From Gaeumannomyces sp. JS-464 (Eukaryota; Ascomycota; Sordariomycetes; Magnaporthales; Magnaporthaceae): DNA of 64,000 bases. Location of the stretch: positions 62,001 to 126,000 of the forward strand of contig NGZR01000001.1 in assembly GCA_002197995.1 (NCBI GenBank). The letters run 5' to 3'. The position numbers and the translations under genes were made by a program. The notes beneath the pieces are model-generated. The model ran no database searches and had not been told where the DNA came from. It saw nothing but the letters and a program-made list of their open reading frames with translations. Of the stretch, positions 12,054 to 22,645 are shown in pieces (the stretch's first letter is position 1; each line of letters begins with the position of its first letter).

Positions 12054-12240
12054 GCTTCGGGGTTTCGTGCGTGCTAAAGGCTCCGGGGGTTTTGTGCGTA
12101 CTAAAGGTTCCGGGGGTCTTGTGCGTACTAAAAGCTCCGGGGGTCTTATGCGTACTAAAAGCTCCGGGGGTCTTGTGCGTACTAAAGGCTCCAGGTGTCT
12201 TGTGCGTGCCGAGGGCTCCGGGGGTTTTTGGGGCTCTTAT
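12054..12240. repeat. 27-bp minisatellite inside the retroelement
   Basis: Units start at about 12,054, 12,080, 12,107, 12,134, 12,161, 12,188 and 12,215 (the first 26 bp, the last incomplete), on the pattern GCTCCGGGGGTCTTGTGCGT + ACTAAAG. Because 27 is a multiple of three, several frames stay open on both strands (for example a GVLCVLKAP repeat). These long ORFs are therefore not evidence of a gene. A further pair of related GTCGGGCCCAGCGAAGGGGA blocks lies at about 12,269 and 12,361. Confidence 0.85.
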
Positions 12241-12872
12241 GCGTGCCCAAAGGCCGGGGGTCTTGTAGGCGTCGGGCCCAGCGAAGGGGACGTCGGGGTC
12301 TTGGGGTGCCGGAGGCTCCGGGGGTCGTGTGTGTGCCCGGAGGCTCCAGGGGTTTTGTGTGCGTCGGGCCCAGCGAAGGGGACGTCGGGGTTTTGGAGGT
12401 GCCGGCTGTGGCCATCGGGAAACCGTCAAAATGGTTATCGCACTTCCGAATAACGAACCAAAAGACCCAATCGCTTGCTACAAGAAGGTATCTTCGGAAT
12501 CGCTATCGAAAAGGTTGGTTGCGATAGCTTTCGAATCGATCGAGGTAGCCGTTGGATTGTCGAATTTGGCGAGCGATATCGCCTGGGTGATCTTCTAATC
12601 CAAGAGTCCAATCGCCTGCCGCAGGAAGGTGCTCGAGGGGATCACGTAACGCCCTTCCCACGGTCGTTCAAATCTCACAAAGAGAGGTCTAATCGCTTGC
12701 TACAAGAAGGTGCCTCTTTTGTGTAACTGCTTTTCCGTATGACGCGCTACCGAGCAGTGGAATCCGATTCCTTTGCTCCTAAGCTTTTCCATTTAACCCA
12801 ATCGCTTTAAAAGAAGGTATCAAATAGTAAAACCCTTTACCTTGCTAATTTGTAACAACTATCACTAATTAG

Positions 12873-13141
12873 TGTTAGTAGGAGTGTTACTCCTGTCGGG
12901 GGCCCGGAGCTTTCCTAAAGTGACACAAAAGATTTATAAATTTGAAGGGTTCCTGTATTGTGCATGTAAAGGAAGGAGATTTAGCTACAAAAAAAGGGGC
13001 TAACAGGCCCCCTTTTATTTGCGAAAAGGTTTGGGCTTTTAGGTTACGTGGGCCTTGTGGGCCTTGTAAGCCTTGGGAGCCTCCTAAGCCTCCCAGGCTT
13101 CCAAATCCCTCGAGTGCATGCGCCGGAATAACTATTCGACA
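12873..13141 (-). repeat. Right LTR (5' LTR in the inferred orientation)
   Basis: 269 bp, from TGTTAGTAGG to TATTCGACA, directly followed by the GTTGT duplication at 13,142. The stem-loop of the left LTR is kept at about 12,990-13,017. Confidence 0.88.
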
Positions 13142-13146
13142 GTTGT
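13142..13146. repeat. Target-site duplication GTTGT, right copy
   Basis: Matches 11,554-11,558 exactly. Confidence 0.9.
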
Positions 13147-16100
13147 TATAATTTTTATTATAACCTTTTTTACAATTTATATTATAACCTTTTGTTATAA
13201 CCCTATTTGCAAACCGACGTTCGCATATAATTTAATTTATATTAACGCTTTTATTTTACTTAAAAACGATTCGGTAATTAAACATAGCAAAAGGTTAAAA
13301 AAGATATCGTTTTTTATTAAATCGAAACCGGTTAGCCCTTTTTCGTATTAATAGGCCGTTAATACGAAAGTTTTTTTCCAAACGCGATTTACGCTAAAAG
13401 CTGCCCAAATTTAAACGCTTTCGAAATTTGGCCACCCAAATTGCTAAAAGGAAACAATTTAAAATCCTTGCGAAATTGCCTTTTAACGCTAAAATTTTTT
13501 TTATTGTTAATAATTGGACTTCGCTAGGTTTAAAGCATACATTTTAAGGTATTATCGCTACTTTTTTCGACGATAAATGGCGGTAACGCTATATGGTTTT
13601 TAATATTATCGAGTATAACGGCGATAAATCCCTTAGCAAAATAACCCAATTAACCGTCGATTTTATCGTTTGCTATAAGTTTTAAAATCGAATTACCGCC
13701 GTTACGGCAAATACACTTCCAATTTTTAAATATTTTCCGTTAACACTTTACTTTTATTTACTTGCTTTATTATTTTACACATTGCACAAATCCCTTATTT
13801 AGCCCACATTATTTAATTTATCGAAAAGGCTTTTTTTTAATCTTTTAAAATTAACCGAGTAATATACGAAAAAACTTTGAATTATTTTAACCTTTAAAGG
13901 TTTTAAAACTTCGTTAAACGGGCTAAAAATTGCTTAAATTTAAAAACACCCGGGAAATACTTACGAATTACCTAAACTTTAGCTTTTAAATATGTTTTTA
14001 ATTTAATACCATATTATTATTTTTTATTATTACCTTTTATTATTACCTTTTATTATTACCATTATTATTACGTTATATTTAACACATTAGTTTTATAATT
14101 TAGCTTTGCCTTTTTACCTTTTTTATTAGCATTTTTTTAAACGTCGTCGTTTTTTCGAAAATCTTTAAAAGGAAAATGGAAAGTTTGGAAAAAATAATTA
14201 ACCTTTCCAATTAATTAAAAACGTTTTAACAAAATGGAGTTCGATTACCGTATTAATTAATCGCGCTTTTTAACTTTAACGCATAATCGAAAGCTTTATT
14301 AAAAATATCCAGTTTTTTATACGTTTTAAAACTTCCAAAAAAGGCTATCGCTATTACAATTTCCCGATTATTATTTAGTTTTTAAGCTTAGCGAGCTTTT
14401 AATTACATTTTAAGCGTTATTAAACTATTTTAAGCTTTTACTAACCTTTATAGGTCCCCGGGCCCCCAGCGTTACGTTTTTCCTTCCCGGTTTAAAACGT
14501 ATTAGCAACCATTTACATTATTATACTTAACGTTTTACCGCACTTAACGCTGCCGTTTCGCAATAATGGATCGAAAAATTACGCATTGCAACTTAATGTG
14601 CAACATTTAAACTTAAAAACCGCGTTAATAAGCTCGAATTAAACCGCTAAATTTTTCAGCTAATATTCGCGGCTTTTTTACTTATACCTATTTTTAAAAT
14701 TAGCTTTACAGTTAGCTTTTAATATTTAGGCAACTTTTAAAAACCTTAACCTTTTAACCGTCGAAAAACAAGCGAAAACTGCCTTTTTCCAAATATATCG
14801 TTACTATCGCAAACCCGACGATTATATTATTTTTAACAATAATAACCCGTTTATTTCTTTAATGCTGCTTTGTTAGCCGATTTGCTTTTTGCTTATGTTA
14901 GCCTTTTTTAACGTACTTTATTTCGCAATACCTTTTAATTCAGCCCGTTTTCCTAATCGGAATTTTCTTTAACCTTTTCGAAAATGATTTAAAGCAAAAA
15001 ATTGCGGATTTTTTTAACGAAGTAAGCTTATTTATATTTTTCACCTTGTTTTAGTTGTTATATAATATGGGTTATAATACCCGGGTTATAACACCCGGGT
15101 TATAACATTTAAGTTATAACGGTTATTTAATATGCGTTATTAATTCGTTTTAGCTATAAATTATACCGGCCTTCCCATTTTTAAATAATAGCATCGAAAT
15201 TCTTAAAATTTCCCGTTTTTAGCTCGTTTAGCCCGGGATATACTTAATATTCCTACCGCGGAAACGTTCGTAAACGCGTTTAGTTTTAGTTAAGGTTTAA
15301 ATTAGCGATTTGCAATAGCGCATAAATCCCGAACAAATCGCTGTATAAGGTATTTTTTTACATTTATTTAAAAAAAGCAAACGCGCTTTTCCGCTAATTT
15401 AAACGAAAACGATTTACTGGATTTCGAATTAAGCGATACCCTAAATACCTCGGACGATAGCAAAATGGCCTTTATAACTTATATTAACGGTTTTAATTTT
15501 TCTCCTAAGCCGGATAATATAAGCTAAGTTTAAGTGCGGGCTTTATACCCCCTATTTACCCCTTTAGCCCATTTGCCCCTTTTAAATCCAAAACCCTTTT
15601 TACCTCCGCAGTTTAATTAATACCCAAATTTACCTTTCGCGTTAATTTCATTTGTTGTTTTTTCCCTTTTCCCTTTTCCCTTTTCCCTTTTTCCTTTTTC
15701 CTTCCCTTTTTTTCCTTTTTCCCTTTTACTTATTACTTTTAGCGTTTTAAACGTCGGCGTTTTAATTTTTCCCACCAAAATATGCTTATATCCCAAAATG
15801 CTATAACAACGAAATTTAGCCGTTAATTAGGAAATTAGGTTTTTTTTTTTTGTAATATTACTTTTATTTTTATAGCATTTTTAATATATTAAATTGGAAA
15901 AAAAATAAAACAGTAAAAAGGTTGCTTTGCAAATTTAAAAGCGAATTGGGTTATATATTTAATATAGCCGATGCGGCCGCCTGGCGTACCTAAAAAAATA
16001 CCGGCCATAAGCGGAATTTATAATTGCACGAAATAAAACCAGTATTTCCGTATCGTTTAAAGGTATAAAAGCTGGCAAAATACCAGTTTGTTATCTTTTT

Positions 16101-16156
16101 AAACACATGCATAATATAGCATTATTCGTAATCCCGTTAATATGCGATAACGAAGT
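13147..16156. other. AT-rich RIP relic with simple repeats
   Basis: Decayed repeat DNA without recognisable genes. It contains an ATTATTACCTTTT repeat (14,017-14,062), a GGGTTATAACACCC repeat (about 15,063-15,118) and a CCCTTTT pyrimidine tract (15,659-15,728). Confidence 0.7.
15659..15728. repeat. CCCTTTT pyrimidine-tract simple repeat
   Basis: About 70 bp of C and T only, built from TTTCCC/CCCTTTT units of slightly varying length. Confidence 0.8.
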
Positions 16157-16221
16157 TCCCCTTTTTTAAAAAAAAAAGGTTATAACATAAATTATAACTT
16201 TTTTTTTAAAAAAAAAAGGGG
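16157..16221. repeat. 65-bp AT inverted repeat
   Basis: The left arm CCCCTTTTTTAAAAAAAAAA + GGTTATAA faces TTATAAC + TTTTTTTTTTAAAAAAAAAA + GGGG, with ATAA/CATAA-type spacer bases in the centre. It can fold into one long hairpin with a single bulge. Confidence 0.75.
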
Positions 16222-16226
16222 ATTAA

Positions 16227-16285
<59 letters not shown>
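16227..16285. repeat. 59-base poly-G homopolymer
   Basis: Uninterrupted G from 16,227 to 16,285, directly after the AT inverted repeat. Such a run can form G-quadruplexes and is also a typical place for sequencing or assembly error. Confidence 0.95.
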
Positions 16286-16464
16286 CGGACCGTAAATAGC
16301 ACGTTTTACGCGTTAAATTTGTTACAATCGGAAAGTTGCGGAACAACTGTTCGCCTATATTAAACAGCCTTACCAAAAGCTTACCGCCGGTACTAAATTA
16401 GCTATTTTAACGTTTATAAAAAGGCAACAATTTTTGATAGTTTCGAGGATTTTTTGATGAAATT

Positions 16465-16590
16465 TTGGGTAACCCATGGGTACCTAGAAAAACCCAGGAC
16501 CCAAAGGACCCAGACCCATTTCTGGGTACCCATTTGGGTCTTTGGGTCGATTTGGACCCAAAACCCGTGGGTCCAAATGGGGCCCCATTT
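16465..16590. repeat. GGGTCC/GGACCC-rich degenerate repeat at the AT/GC boundary
   Basis: Short GGGTNCC and GACCCA motifs in both orientations (for example ACCCAGGACCCAAAGGACCC, and later TGGGTACCCATTTGGGTC). It sits where AT-rich relics change to GC-rich coding DNA and joins straight onto the helicase-like fragment. Confidence 0.65.
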
Positions 16591-16599
16591 ATGGTTCTT

Positions 16600-17507
16600 C
16601 GCCAACCCTATGGCGACCGGCCTGCCGTTCGGCCACCTCAACGTCTGCGGCGGCGCCACCAGCCAGAGGTCCGAGACGTGCTGCTGCTTATGGTCGCCGC
16701 CCTGCTCTCGCCCAACAGGGACACACAGAACGCGCCGGGCCGCATCGTCATCCTCTGTCCCGACGCCAAGCACGCCGACGACAGCGCCGCACGCCTCTTC
16801 GACCTGTTCCGCTCCGTGACGGACTCGGTGCTGGACATTGTCAGGCTGGACGCGATCCCCCTGCGCGTCGACAACACGGGCGACCTCGACCTGCTGGGAG
16901 AGATCTTGACGACGCCCGCCGCGGCCGACATGCTGAACCGCCAGTTCGGGCAGGGCCCAGAGGCGCGTCTTCCGGCCGTGACCACGACTTTTCCCTCGTG
17001 CACCGGGTGCTGTCCCATCTCCACACGCGCCCCGAGTACAAGAGACACTACAAGAGCCTGGCCAACGAGCTCTACACCTATGTCCTGGGCCACAACACCC
17101 TGCTCGGGGCCCGCAAGAACGTTGAGTCGCTCATCTTCAGCCTCCTGGCCCCGGCCCGCGTCATCGTCGCCACGCCCGCGGAGCTCTACACCCTGCGCGC
17201 CAAGTTCCCCAGCATCTGCGACGGCGTGTCCATCGTCACCGCGCTGGGCGCCGGGAAGATGACCGAGACAGAGTACCTGGTGGGGCCCGCCGCCTGCACC
17301 AAAGCGAACCTCTACGTGATGGAGGGTAGCCTGGACCATCAGCCAAGCTCAGTCCTAAGCCAGACGACCGTTCCCAGCGGCCTCGCACAGGTCCGTCTCC
17401 GTCTCCGCCGAGGCGCAAACCGAGCCACGCAGCTGGGTGTGAGCGCCTTGGAGCGGAGTTACGACGCAGGCGCCCGCTTCGAGGATCTGGACAGGCACAC
17501 CGACTAG
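16600..17507 (+). pseudogene. Truncated, frameshifted helicase-like (P-loop NTPase) fragment
   Basis: Three frames joined in order give one protein-like text: GLPFGHLNVCGG... (about 16,618-16,675), then LLLMVAALLSPNRD...GRIVILCPDAKHADDSAARLFDLF (to about 16,955), then VHRVLSHLHTRPEYK...HNTLLGARKNVESLIF...ARVIVATPAELYTLR (to the stop at 17,507). The pattern (nucleotide-binding GG..., hydrophobic strand, VILCP, VIVATPA) resembles superfamily-1 helicase proteins of fungi, but I cannot name the family. Each frame change equals one missing base. The 5' end is lost at the GGGTCC repeat, so the gene is truncated whatever the cause of the frameshifts. Confidence 0.4.
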
Positions 17508-17718
17508 GTCCGGTCGCCGGCCCACACCAGAACGGGAGGGGGGAATGGTAGCAGGAAGATCAGGGACAGCAAAGGCTTGGATAGGAAAGTAAGTAGGTAC
17601 CTAGATAGGAAAACTCCAGCAGGAAAAGGAACAGGACAATAAAAAAAATCCTTTTCTCGCAGCTCCCGCCTTTCACCATCGTATGCTATGCTGCACAGGG
17701 ACCAAAAAGAACAACAGA

Positions 17719-17792
17719 TGATCCGACCCAGGATCGAACTGAGGACCTTGAGCGTGTTAAGCTCACGTGATAACCGACTACACCATCGGACC
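17719..17792 (-). tRNA. tRNA-Val (anticodon AAC)
   Basis: The reverse complement gives a 74-nt cloverleaf: acceptor GGTCCGA pairing with TCGGATC (one G-T) plus discriminator A, a D arm with AGTCGGTTATC, an anticodon stem TGAGC/GCTCA with loop TTAACAC (anticodon AAC), and a T arm with GTTCGATCC. There is no intron and no encoded CCA, as usual in eukaryotes. Confidence 0.93.
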
Positions 17793-18269
17793 GTACTGTT
17801 GTGAGTGTGCAGGCTGGCGTGGCGGCTTATTCAGGGAGTGCTCGTCCGTGGGGGTGAGTGCGATTCAAAACAACGCGCGCGATGGAGCCGACCCCGTCAG
17901 CCAGATGCACGCCCTGCCGTGGGGGACACGACACTAGCGTGGAATCGGGTGGCTGCCGACTCTCATCGGCCAGAGCAAGCCAGGGGTGCGCATGCCCACT
18001 TGGACTGCAGGATTATCTGGACGCATCATACATGGCCAGCTATCGCCGCAGCCCCGGGCTCGCATCTTGGCGCCTCGGCTGGGGGCAGCCAGGATGCCGA
18101 TAAGTGACACCCCGCAGTCGGGGCCTTCGGGAAACAGCCCCGATCATGGCAGATACTAATACGGAGGCCTGCATCTGACCTCACCACTCGGCGGGCAGCC
18201 GTCTCGTGCTGCCCAAGAAGCTGCACAGGCGGCGCAGCACACAAGACAGGCACTTCGCACATACGCAGC
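17793..18269. other. Intergenic, between tRNA and amidase
   Basis: GC-rich DNA upstream of the amidase start. The open frames here have no protein character I recognise. It presumably carries the amidase promoter. Confidence 0.5.
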
Positions 18270-20220
18270 ATGGCCGCCGCCCGCATCGCCCTGCTGGCGC
18301 TTCTCGGGCTGGCATCCTGGCCTCTGGTCACGGCGCAGCTAGTCTCACAGGGCGTCTCGGTGACGCTGGACGGCGTGGACCTGTACATCTCGCCCTTCTC
18401 CGTCGGCAACCTGTCAGGCGCCGCGGACGTGCACTCCGCCCTTCCTGCCAGCGTCCCGTCCATGCTTGGGCTCAAGCCTGTGACGGTGGTGGGGACGCCA
18501 ACGACGAAGTCAGAGCTGGGAGACCTCTTCCACAACTGGACACGCATCGACGATGTTTTCCACATGGGCTTCACGCGTGCAGTGTTTCTGGCCGTCGGAG
18601 CAAGCAGCGAGGGAAAAGCAGAAGAGACAGGCGGGGCCTTGGCAGACTCGCTGGTGGTGCCGCTCGAGACGGGTCCCAACAGCTTCGTCCCTCCGTCCGG
18701 GCCCTACTTCCTCCAAGAAAGCACAGGACGCCTCTTCCCCGTCTACCGGCTGTACCCAGACTCCGCCAGCGCGTTTTCCGAGTCGCTGCTGCAGCGTCCC
18801 GACGGCAGCTTCCAGGCCCTGGCGGCGCACGTGGCGTCGTCGGCGTCGCTCACCGTGGGGGTGCCCAGCCGGCTGTACTACACGCGAACAGCAGAGAGGC
18901 CGCTCGCCGGGGTGCGGATCGGGGTCAAGGACATCTTCGCGCTCAAGGGGTCAAGAACTCGTGCGGCAGCCGGGCATGGTACCAGCTGTACGGGGCGGCC
19001 AACAAGACGGCGTCCTCGATGCAGCGCCTCGTCGACGCAGGGGCCGTCATCGTGGGGCAGCAGAAGCTCAGCCAGTTCGCCAACGGAGAGCGGCCGACGG
19101 CAGACTGGGTCGACTACCACGCGCCCTGGAATCCACGAGGAGACGGTTACCAAGACCCCTCGAGCTCGTCGTCCGGGGCAGGGGCGGCGATGGCCAGTTA
19201 TCCGTGGCTCGACCTGTCGGTGGGCTCAGACACGGGGGGTCCATCAGGGGCCCGGCGGCGGCGGGCGGCGTGTTTGGGAATCGACCGACGCACGGCCTGG
19301 TCGGCCTAGACGGCGTGCTGCCTCTGTCGCCGGCGCTGGACACGGCGGGGTTCCTGCTGCGCGACGCGCGCCTCTGGGATGCGGCCAACAGGGCGCTGTT
19401 TGCCGACAACTACACGTCGCTGGCCACGGCGACCAAGGTCAGGTACCCGCGCAAGATCTACACGCTCGGCTTCCCCGCGGCCAACTTGACGGCCCCAAGA
19501 GCCGTGCTGGCCAACGACTTTGTGTGCAGGCTCAAACGCTTTGTGGGGTGCGGCAAAGTGGAAGCGCTGGGGCTGACGGACGAGTGGGAGCGCACGCGTC
19601 CGCCGGCGGCAGCAGGGGCGACGCTGGACGAGCTGCTGGGACTTGCGTATGGGGCGCTCATCACCAAGCAGCAGACGCAGCTGGTGCGGGACGTCTTCTA
19701 CAGGGACTACGCGGCAGCACACGAGGGGCGGCGGCCCTTTGTGAACCCGCAGGCGCTCGCGAGGTGGGCTTACGGCGACAGGCTCCGCAGGAATCGCTGG
19801 ACCAGGCGGTGCGCAACAAGACGCTGTTCATGGGTGGTTCAACGAGCGGGTGCTGCCCGGGCGGGCGACGCGGCGCAGTGCTCGTCGTCGCTGGTGGTGT
19901 TTGTGGAGGGCGCGGCGGCGGGGACGACGTACCGCGACGAGTACGTGGCGGCACCGTCGAGCCCGCCGCTGGGGTTCAGCAGCTCGCGCATCAGCGTGTT
20001 TGCCGGGGTGCCGAACAGCGTGTTCCCGCTGGGCGAGGAGACCGCGACGAGCAGGGTCAGCGGGCGCGACGAGCCCTACCCGGTCTCGGTTAGCATCCTG
20101 GCCGCGTGGGGCTGCGACGGGCTGCTGGCCAGGCTGGCGGCGGACCTGGTCGAGGCGGGCATTTTGAGGGAGCCCAGGACAGGGAGGACACTGGGGTCGG
20201 GGAGAGAATTGATCAATTGA
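18270..20220 (+). CDS. Secreted amidase-signature protein (five single-base frameshifts)
   Basis: Starts [23 protein letters not shown], a clear signal peptide. The amidase-signature core follows: catalytic-lysine motif [10 protein letters not shown] near residue 220, a [10 protein letters not shown] serine stretch, and GSDTGGS-type nucleophile text near residue 320. This is the Ser-cisSer-Lys fold that hydrolyses amides. The N-terminal 200 residues resemble those of long fungal amidases. The frame breaks at about 18,947-18,950, 19,234-19,239, 19,785, 19,832-19,834 and 19,858-19,865, each time by one missing base in or beside a G or C run. With one base per site the length is 651 residues. 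It is either a pseudogene or, more likely, consensus error, because the protein text is otherwise intact. The substrate is unknown. Confidence 0.75.
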
Positions 20221-21007
20221 GTGGAGACCGCACCGCCCGGCTGGGACTGGGACCACTTTTTCAGCGCCCAGCAGTGGCGTGTTTGGCGCTAATTAAAAGT
20301 GGCTCCTGCGGTACCTGAATTGGCAGCCTTGGGGGTTGCATTTTGGCACCCACCCTGGCACCCACCTTCGTGCTGTTGGTTTTGGATATCGCAGGTCGAG
20401 GAGATGGACCCATCCTCCTCAGATTGCCTTGAGATCGCCTGCACCCAATGGACTCCCAGATTTACTGGGGCAGCACCAGCTCGCCTACAGGCGACTGCCT
20501 CCTCCCAGTCCCACCTCCAACACACCTATGCAGCCGAACCGACGGCATCGTGCGTCGAGATGTGACGCATGACCGCAGCCAGCCTGGGCCTGTCACAGAC
20601 GACAAGTGACATGGGCGGAAATGGAGAGCCGTGTCTGCAGCTACCCGCATCCGACTGCTCCCCTGGCGGCGCACGCCAACGTGCATGTCTGGCAGTGTCT
20701 GCCGCTCCCCGTCATTTCCAACGCCCACGCGTGCAAGTCTGGCCTGCTGCTGCTTCCCGTCGCCCCAAAATTCTGCCTCGCCCGCCCTCCTGCCTTCCCA
20801 TCCCACCTTCTTTCCTCCTTTTCCTTGCTCCCACTTCTCTTCGCCTCCCCATTCGCTTCCTTGGCCTCTCCCCCCACATTTACCCGTGACTGCAGGCAGT
20901 TGTGTGCCGTGACGGGTGGCAGCTGCTGCCATCCTCCTCCTTCTGCCTGCTTCCTCTCTGTCGACTTCCACCATCGACTGCCTCGTCAAGCAGCCTGAGC
21001 CGCCACC
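20221..21007. other. Intergenic region upstream of the surface-protein gene
   Basis: It holds the amidase 3' end and a pyrimidine-rich stretch (about 20,760-20,880) likely to be promoter or 5' UTR of the next gene. No gene is recognised. Confidence 0.6.
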
Positions 21008-22291
21008 ATGGCGTCCCCCATCATTGACCCCTACATCTCCAATGGAAGCTGCTACTTCGCCGCCGGCAAGCGATCCCACTCGAGCTTCATACCATGCGGC
21101 AACGACGCCATAGGCCGCCAGACGTGCTGCGGCGCGGCTGACTTTTGCCTGTCCTCCAACGCCTGTTTCAACGCCGAGTTCAAACAGACGTACCTCGCCG
21201 GCTGCACCGATCCCACCTACAACGACGGCAAGTGCCCAGACAAGCCCAACTTGAGCAGTATGTTCCCCTCCTCCTCGGACACTTGAGACACAGAGTGTAC
21301 CTGCCCAGGCAGCTAACCACCCACTCCCTCCCCAGACGAGCCCTGGACCGGCCTCGCCTACTGCAACAGCACGTCCGAGGAGTGGTTCGCCTGCCGCAAG
21401 GGCGGCTCCAGCACGCTGCGCTCCGGCGATCCCTGCTTCTGCCCCGACGAGCCACGGACCATCGCCTTCAAGGACAAGTCGGTCCTGGAGCGCATCGCCA
21501 GCCTCCCCAGGACCACGGGCTCCCGCATCAGCTTCGAGGCCGATCACTACCCGTCGCCTCAGATCATCGTTGTCCCCACCACCATCAACGGCCAGTCCAC
21601 CGCCCTCTCGAGCTCCGTCCCGCTGTCCACCCCCTCCAAGACTGGCACAGCCGGAGGCGCCGTGCCCGCCGAGACATCCCCGTCTGCCGGCCTCTCTCCC
21701 CAACCCTCCAGCGACCTCTCGACCGGCGCTAAGGCCGGCATTGGGGCCGGCATTGCCATCGCCGGCCTAGCCGCCCTCGCCGCCCTCCTGTTCTTCTTCC
21801 TCAAGCGGCGCAAGCAGGCCAAGGCGGACGCAGCCAGCGAGTTCGGCGGCGGCGCCAAGCACACCAGCGTCTTCGACCCGCACGCGCCGCACCACGGCCT
21901 CGACAATGGAGAGCGCGGCGGCGGCGGCGGCGGCTTCGACTCCAAGAAACATCCCGGATTCGACCGCTACAGCGACGCCACCACCAGCGGAGCCCACGCC
22001 AGCCACGCCCCGAGCGTCATGCCGAGCCCTCTCACCCCCGCCATGTCTGAGCTGAGCGCCACCGCCAGGCCGTGGAGCATGCGCAGCGAGCTGCACGGGG
22101 GTGAGCACCAAGCCAGCCCCGGTTCGCCTGCCCCACCTGCGTCGTCGACTCCCGAGAAGCAGGGCGCATACCGTCCCTACCGACCCGACCCTTCGCTCGT
22201 CCCCGCAGCGCTGGTGCCAGGTGGCAGCCACGCACAACCGCAGAATGTCAACAGGAATGGAGCCCTTACTCCCGTAGCCGAGCTCCCGTAG
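21008..22291 (+). CDS. Cysteine-rich single-pass surface protein (fungal hypothetical)
   Basis: Two exons, 21,008-21,257 and 21,336-22,291, with a 78-bp GT-AG intron of phase 1 give 401 residues. The start has a perfect Kozak context (GCCGCCACCATGG). Residues 1-150 are an ectodomain-like part with about ten cysteines (NGSCYFAAGKR, CGNDAIGRQTCCGAADFCL, CFCPDEP). Then come a Ser/Thr/Pro-rich linker, a transmembrane helix (AGIGAGIAIAGLAALAALLFFF) followed by KRRK, and a disordered glycine-rich cytoplasmic tail. The layout resembles fungal wall-sensor-like and TM-anchored surface proteins. There is no classical signal peptide at the first Met, so the helix may act as signal anchor. The function is unknown. 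Confidence 0.8.
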
Positions 22292-22645
22292 GGAGTGTCG
22301 GTTAGGTCGTCCTGTCTTGTCCGTTTTCCTTCCCTCGCTCTGTATTTCTTGCTTTTCTCTGCATCATCCCATGGGGATCACAAGGCTGCAATGGCAATCC
22401 CCCTGGCGTTCACCAGCCTTCTCACCATGTAGATATAGTTTGATGGGCGGCGTCCTCGTGTTTACGTGCTTTCGTCGAGGCAATACCTGCCACTTGTCGC
22501 CGCCGCGCCCCGTCCGTTCCTGGAGACTAGATAATTTGCAAGGGTCATCTATGGGACCTAGGTACACAGGAAGAGAACCAAATCAGTTCTGCCGCTCTCT
22601 CTCCCTCTCTTATTCCTCCCATGGTGTCCCAACAGCACGCCAGCC
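22292..22645. other. Shared 3' region of two convergent genes
   Basis: A 354-bp spacer between convergent stop codons, with pyrimidine-rich stretches. Nothing else is seen. Confidence 0.6.

Larger units (their letters stand above)
11559..13141 (-). mobile_element. Non-autonomous LTR retrotransposon (TRIM-like), little affected by RIP
   Basis: A 1,583-bp element with two LTRs of 270 and 269 bp that start TGT and end ACA, flanked by GTTGT on both sides. The 1,044-bp interior has no gag or pol. It holds a duplicated LTR-junction segment, a 27-bp minisatellite and a leader-like part (about 12,460-12,872) shared with the Copia relic at 4610-4884. A purine-rich tract (AAAGAAAAAG on the minus strand) lies 7 nt from the left LTR, so the probable orientation is minus, with 5' LTR on the right. 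It is much more GC-rich than the DNA around it, so it probably inserted after the block had been RIPped. It would depend on proteins of an autonomous Copia relative. Confidence 0.85.
1..16226. repeat. RIP-degraded AT-rich repeat block
   Basis: Nearly the whole stretch is very AT-rich, with long A/T runs, frequent TpA and few CpA or TpG, while CpG is still common. That is the signature of repeat-induced point mutation (CpA to TpA) seen in Pezizomycotina. There is no long ORF. The only protein-like remnants are from a Copia retroelement. The exception is the GC-richer insertion at 11,559-13,141. The change to GC-rich genic DNA is abrupt at about 16,440. Confidence 0.9.

Noticed and set aside
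12054..12240. CRISPR-like array
   Set aside because: Units are contiguous tandem repeats without unique spacers, in a eukaryotic retroelement.
11846..12527. Overlapping ORFs of 77-176 codons on both strands
   Set aside because: They arise from the 27-bp repeat, whose unit is a multiple of three, inside a non-coding retroelement.
16227..16285. Telomeric repeat
   Set aside because: Pure G, not TTAGGG units, and coding DNA continues on the other side.
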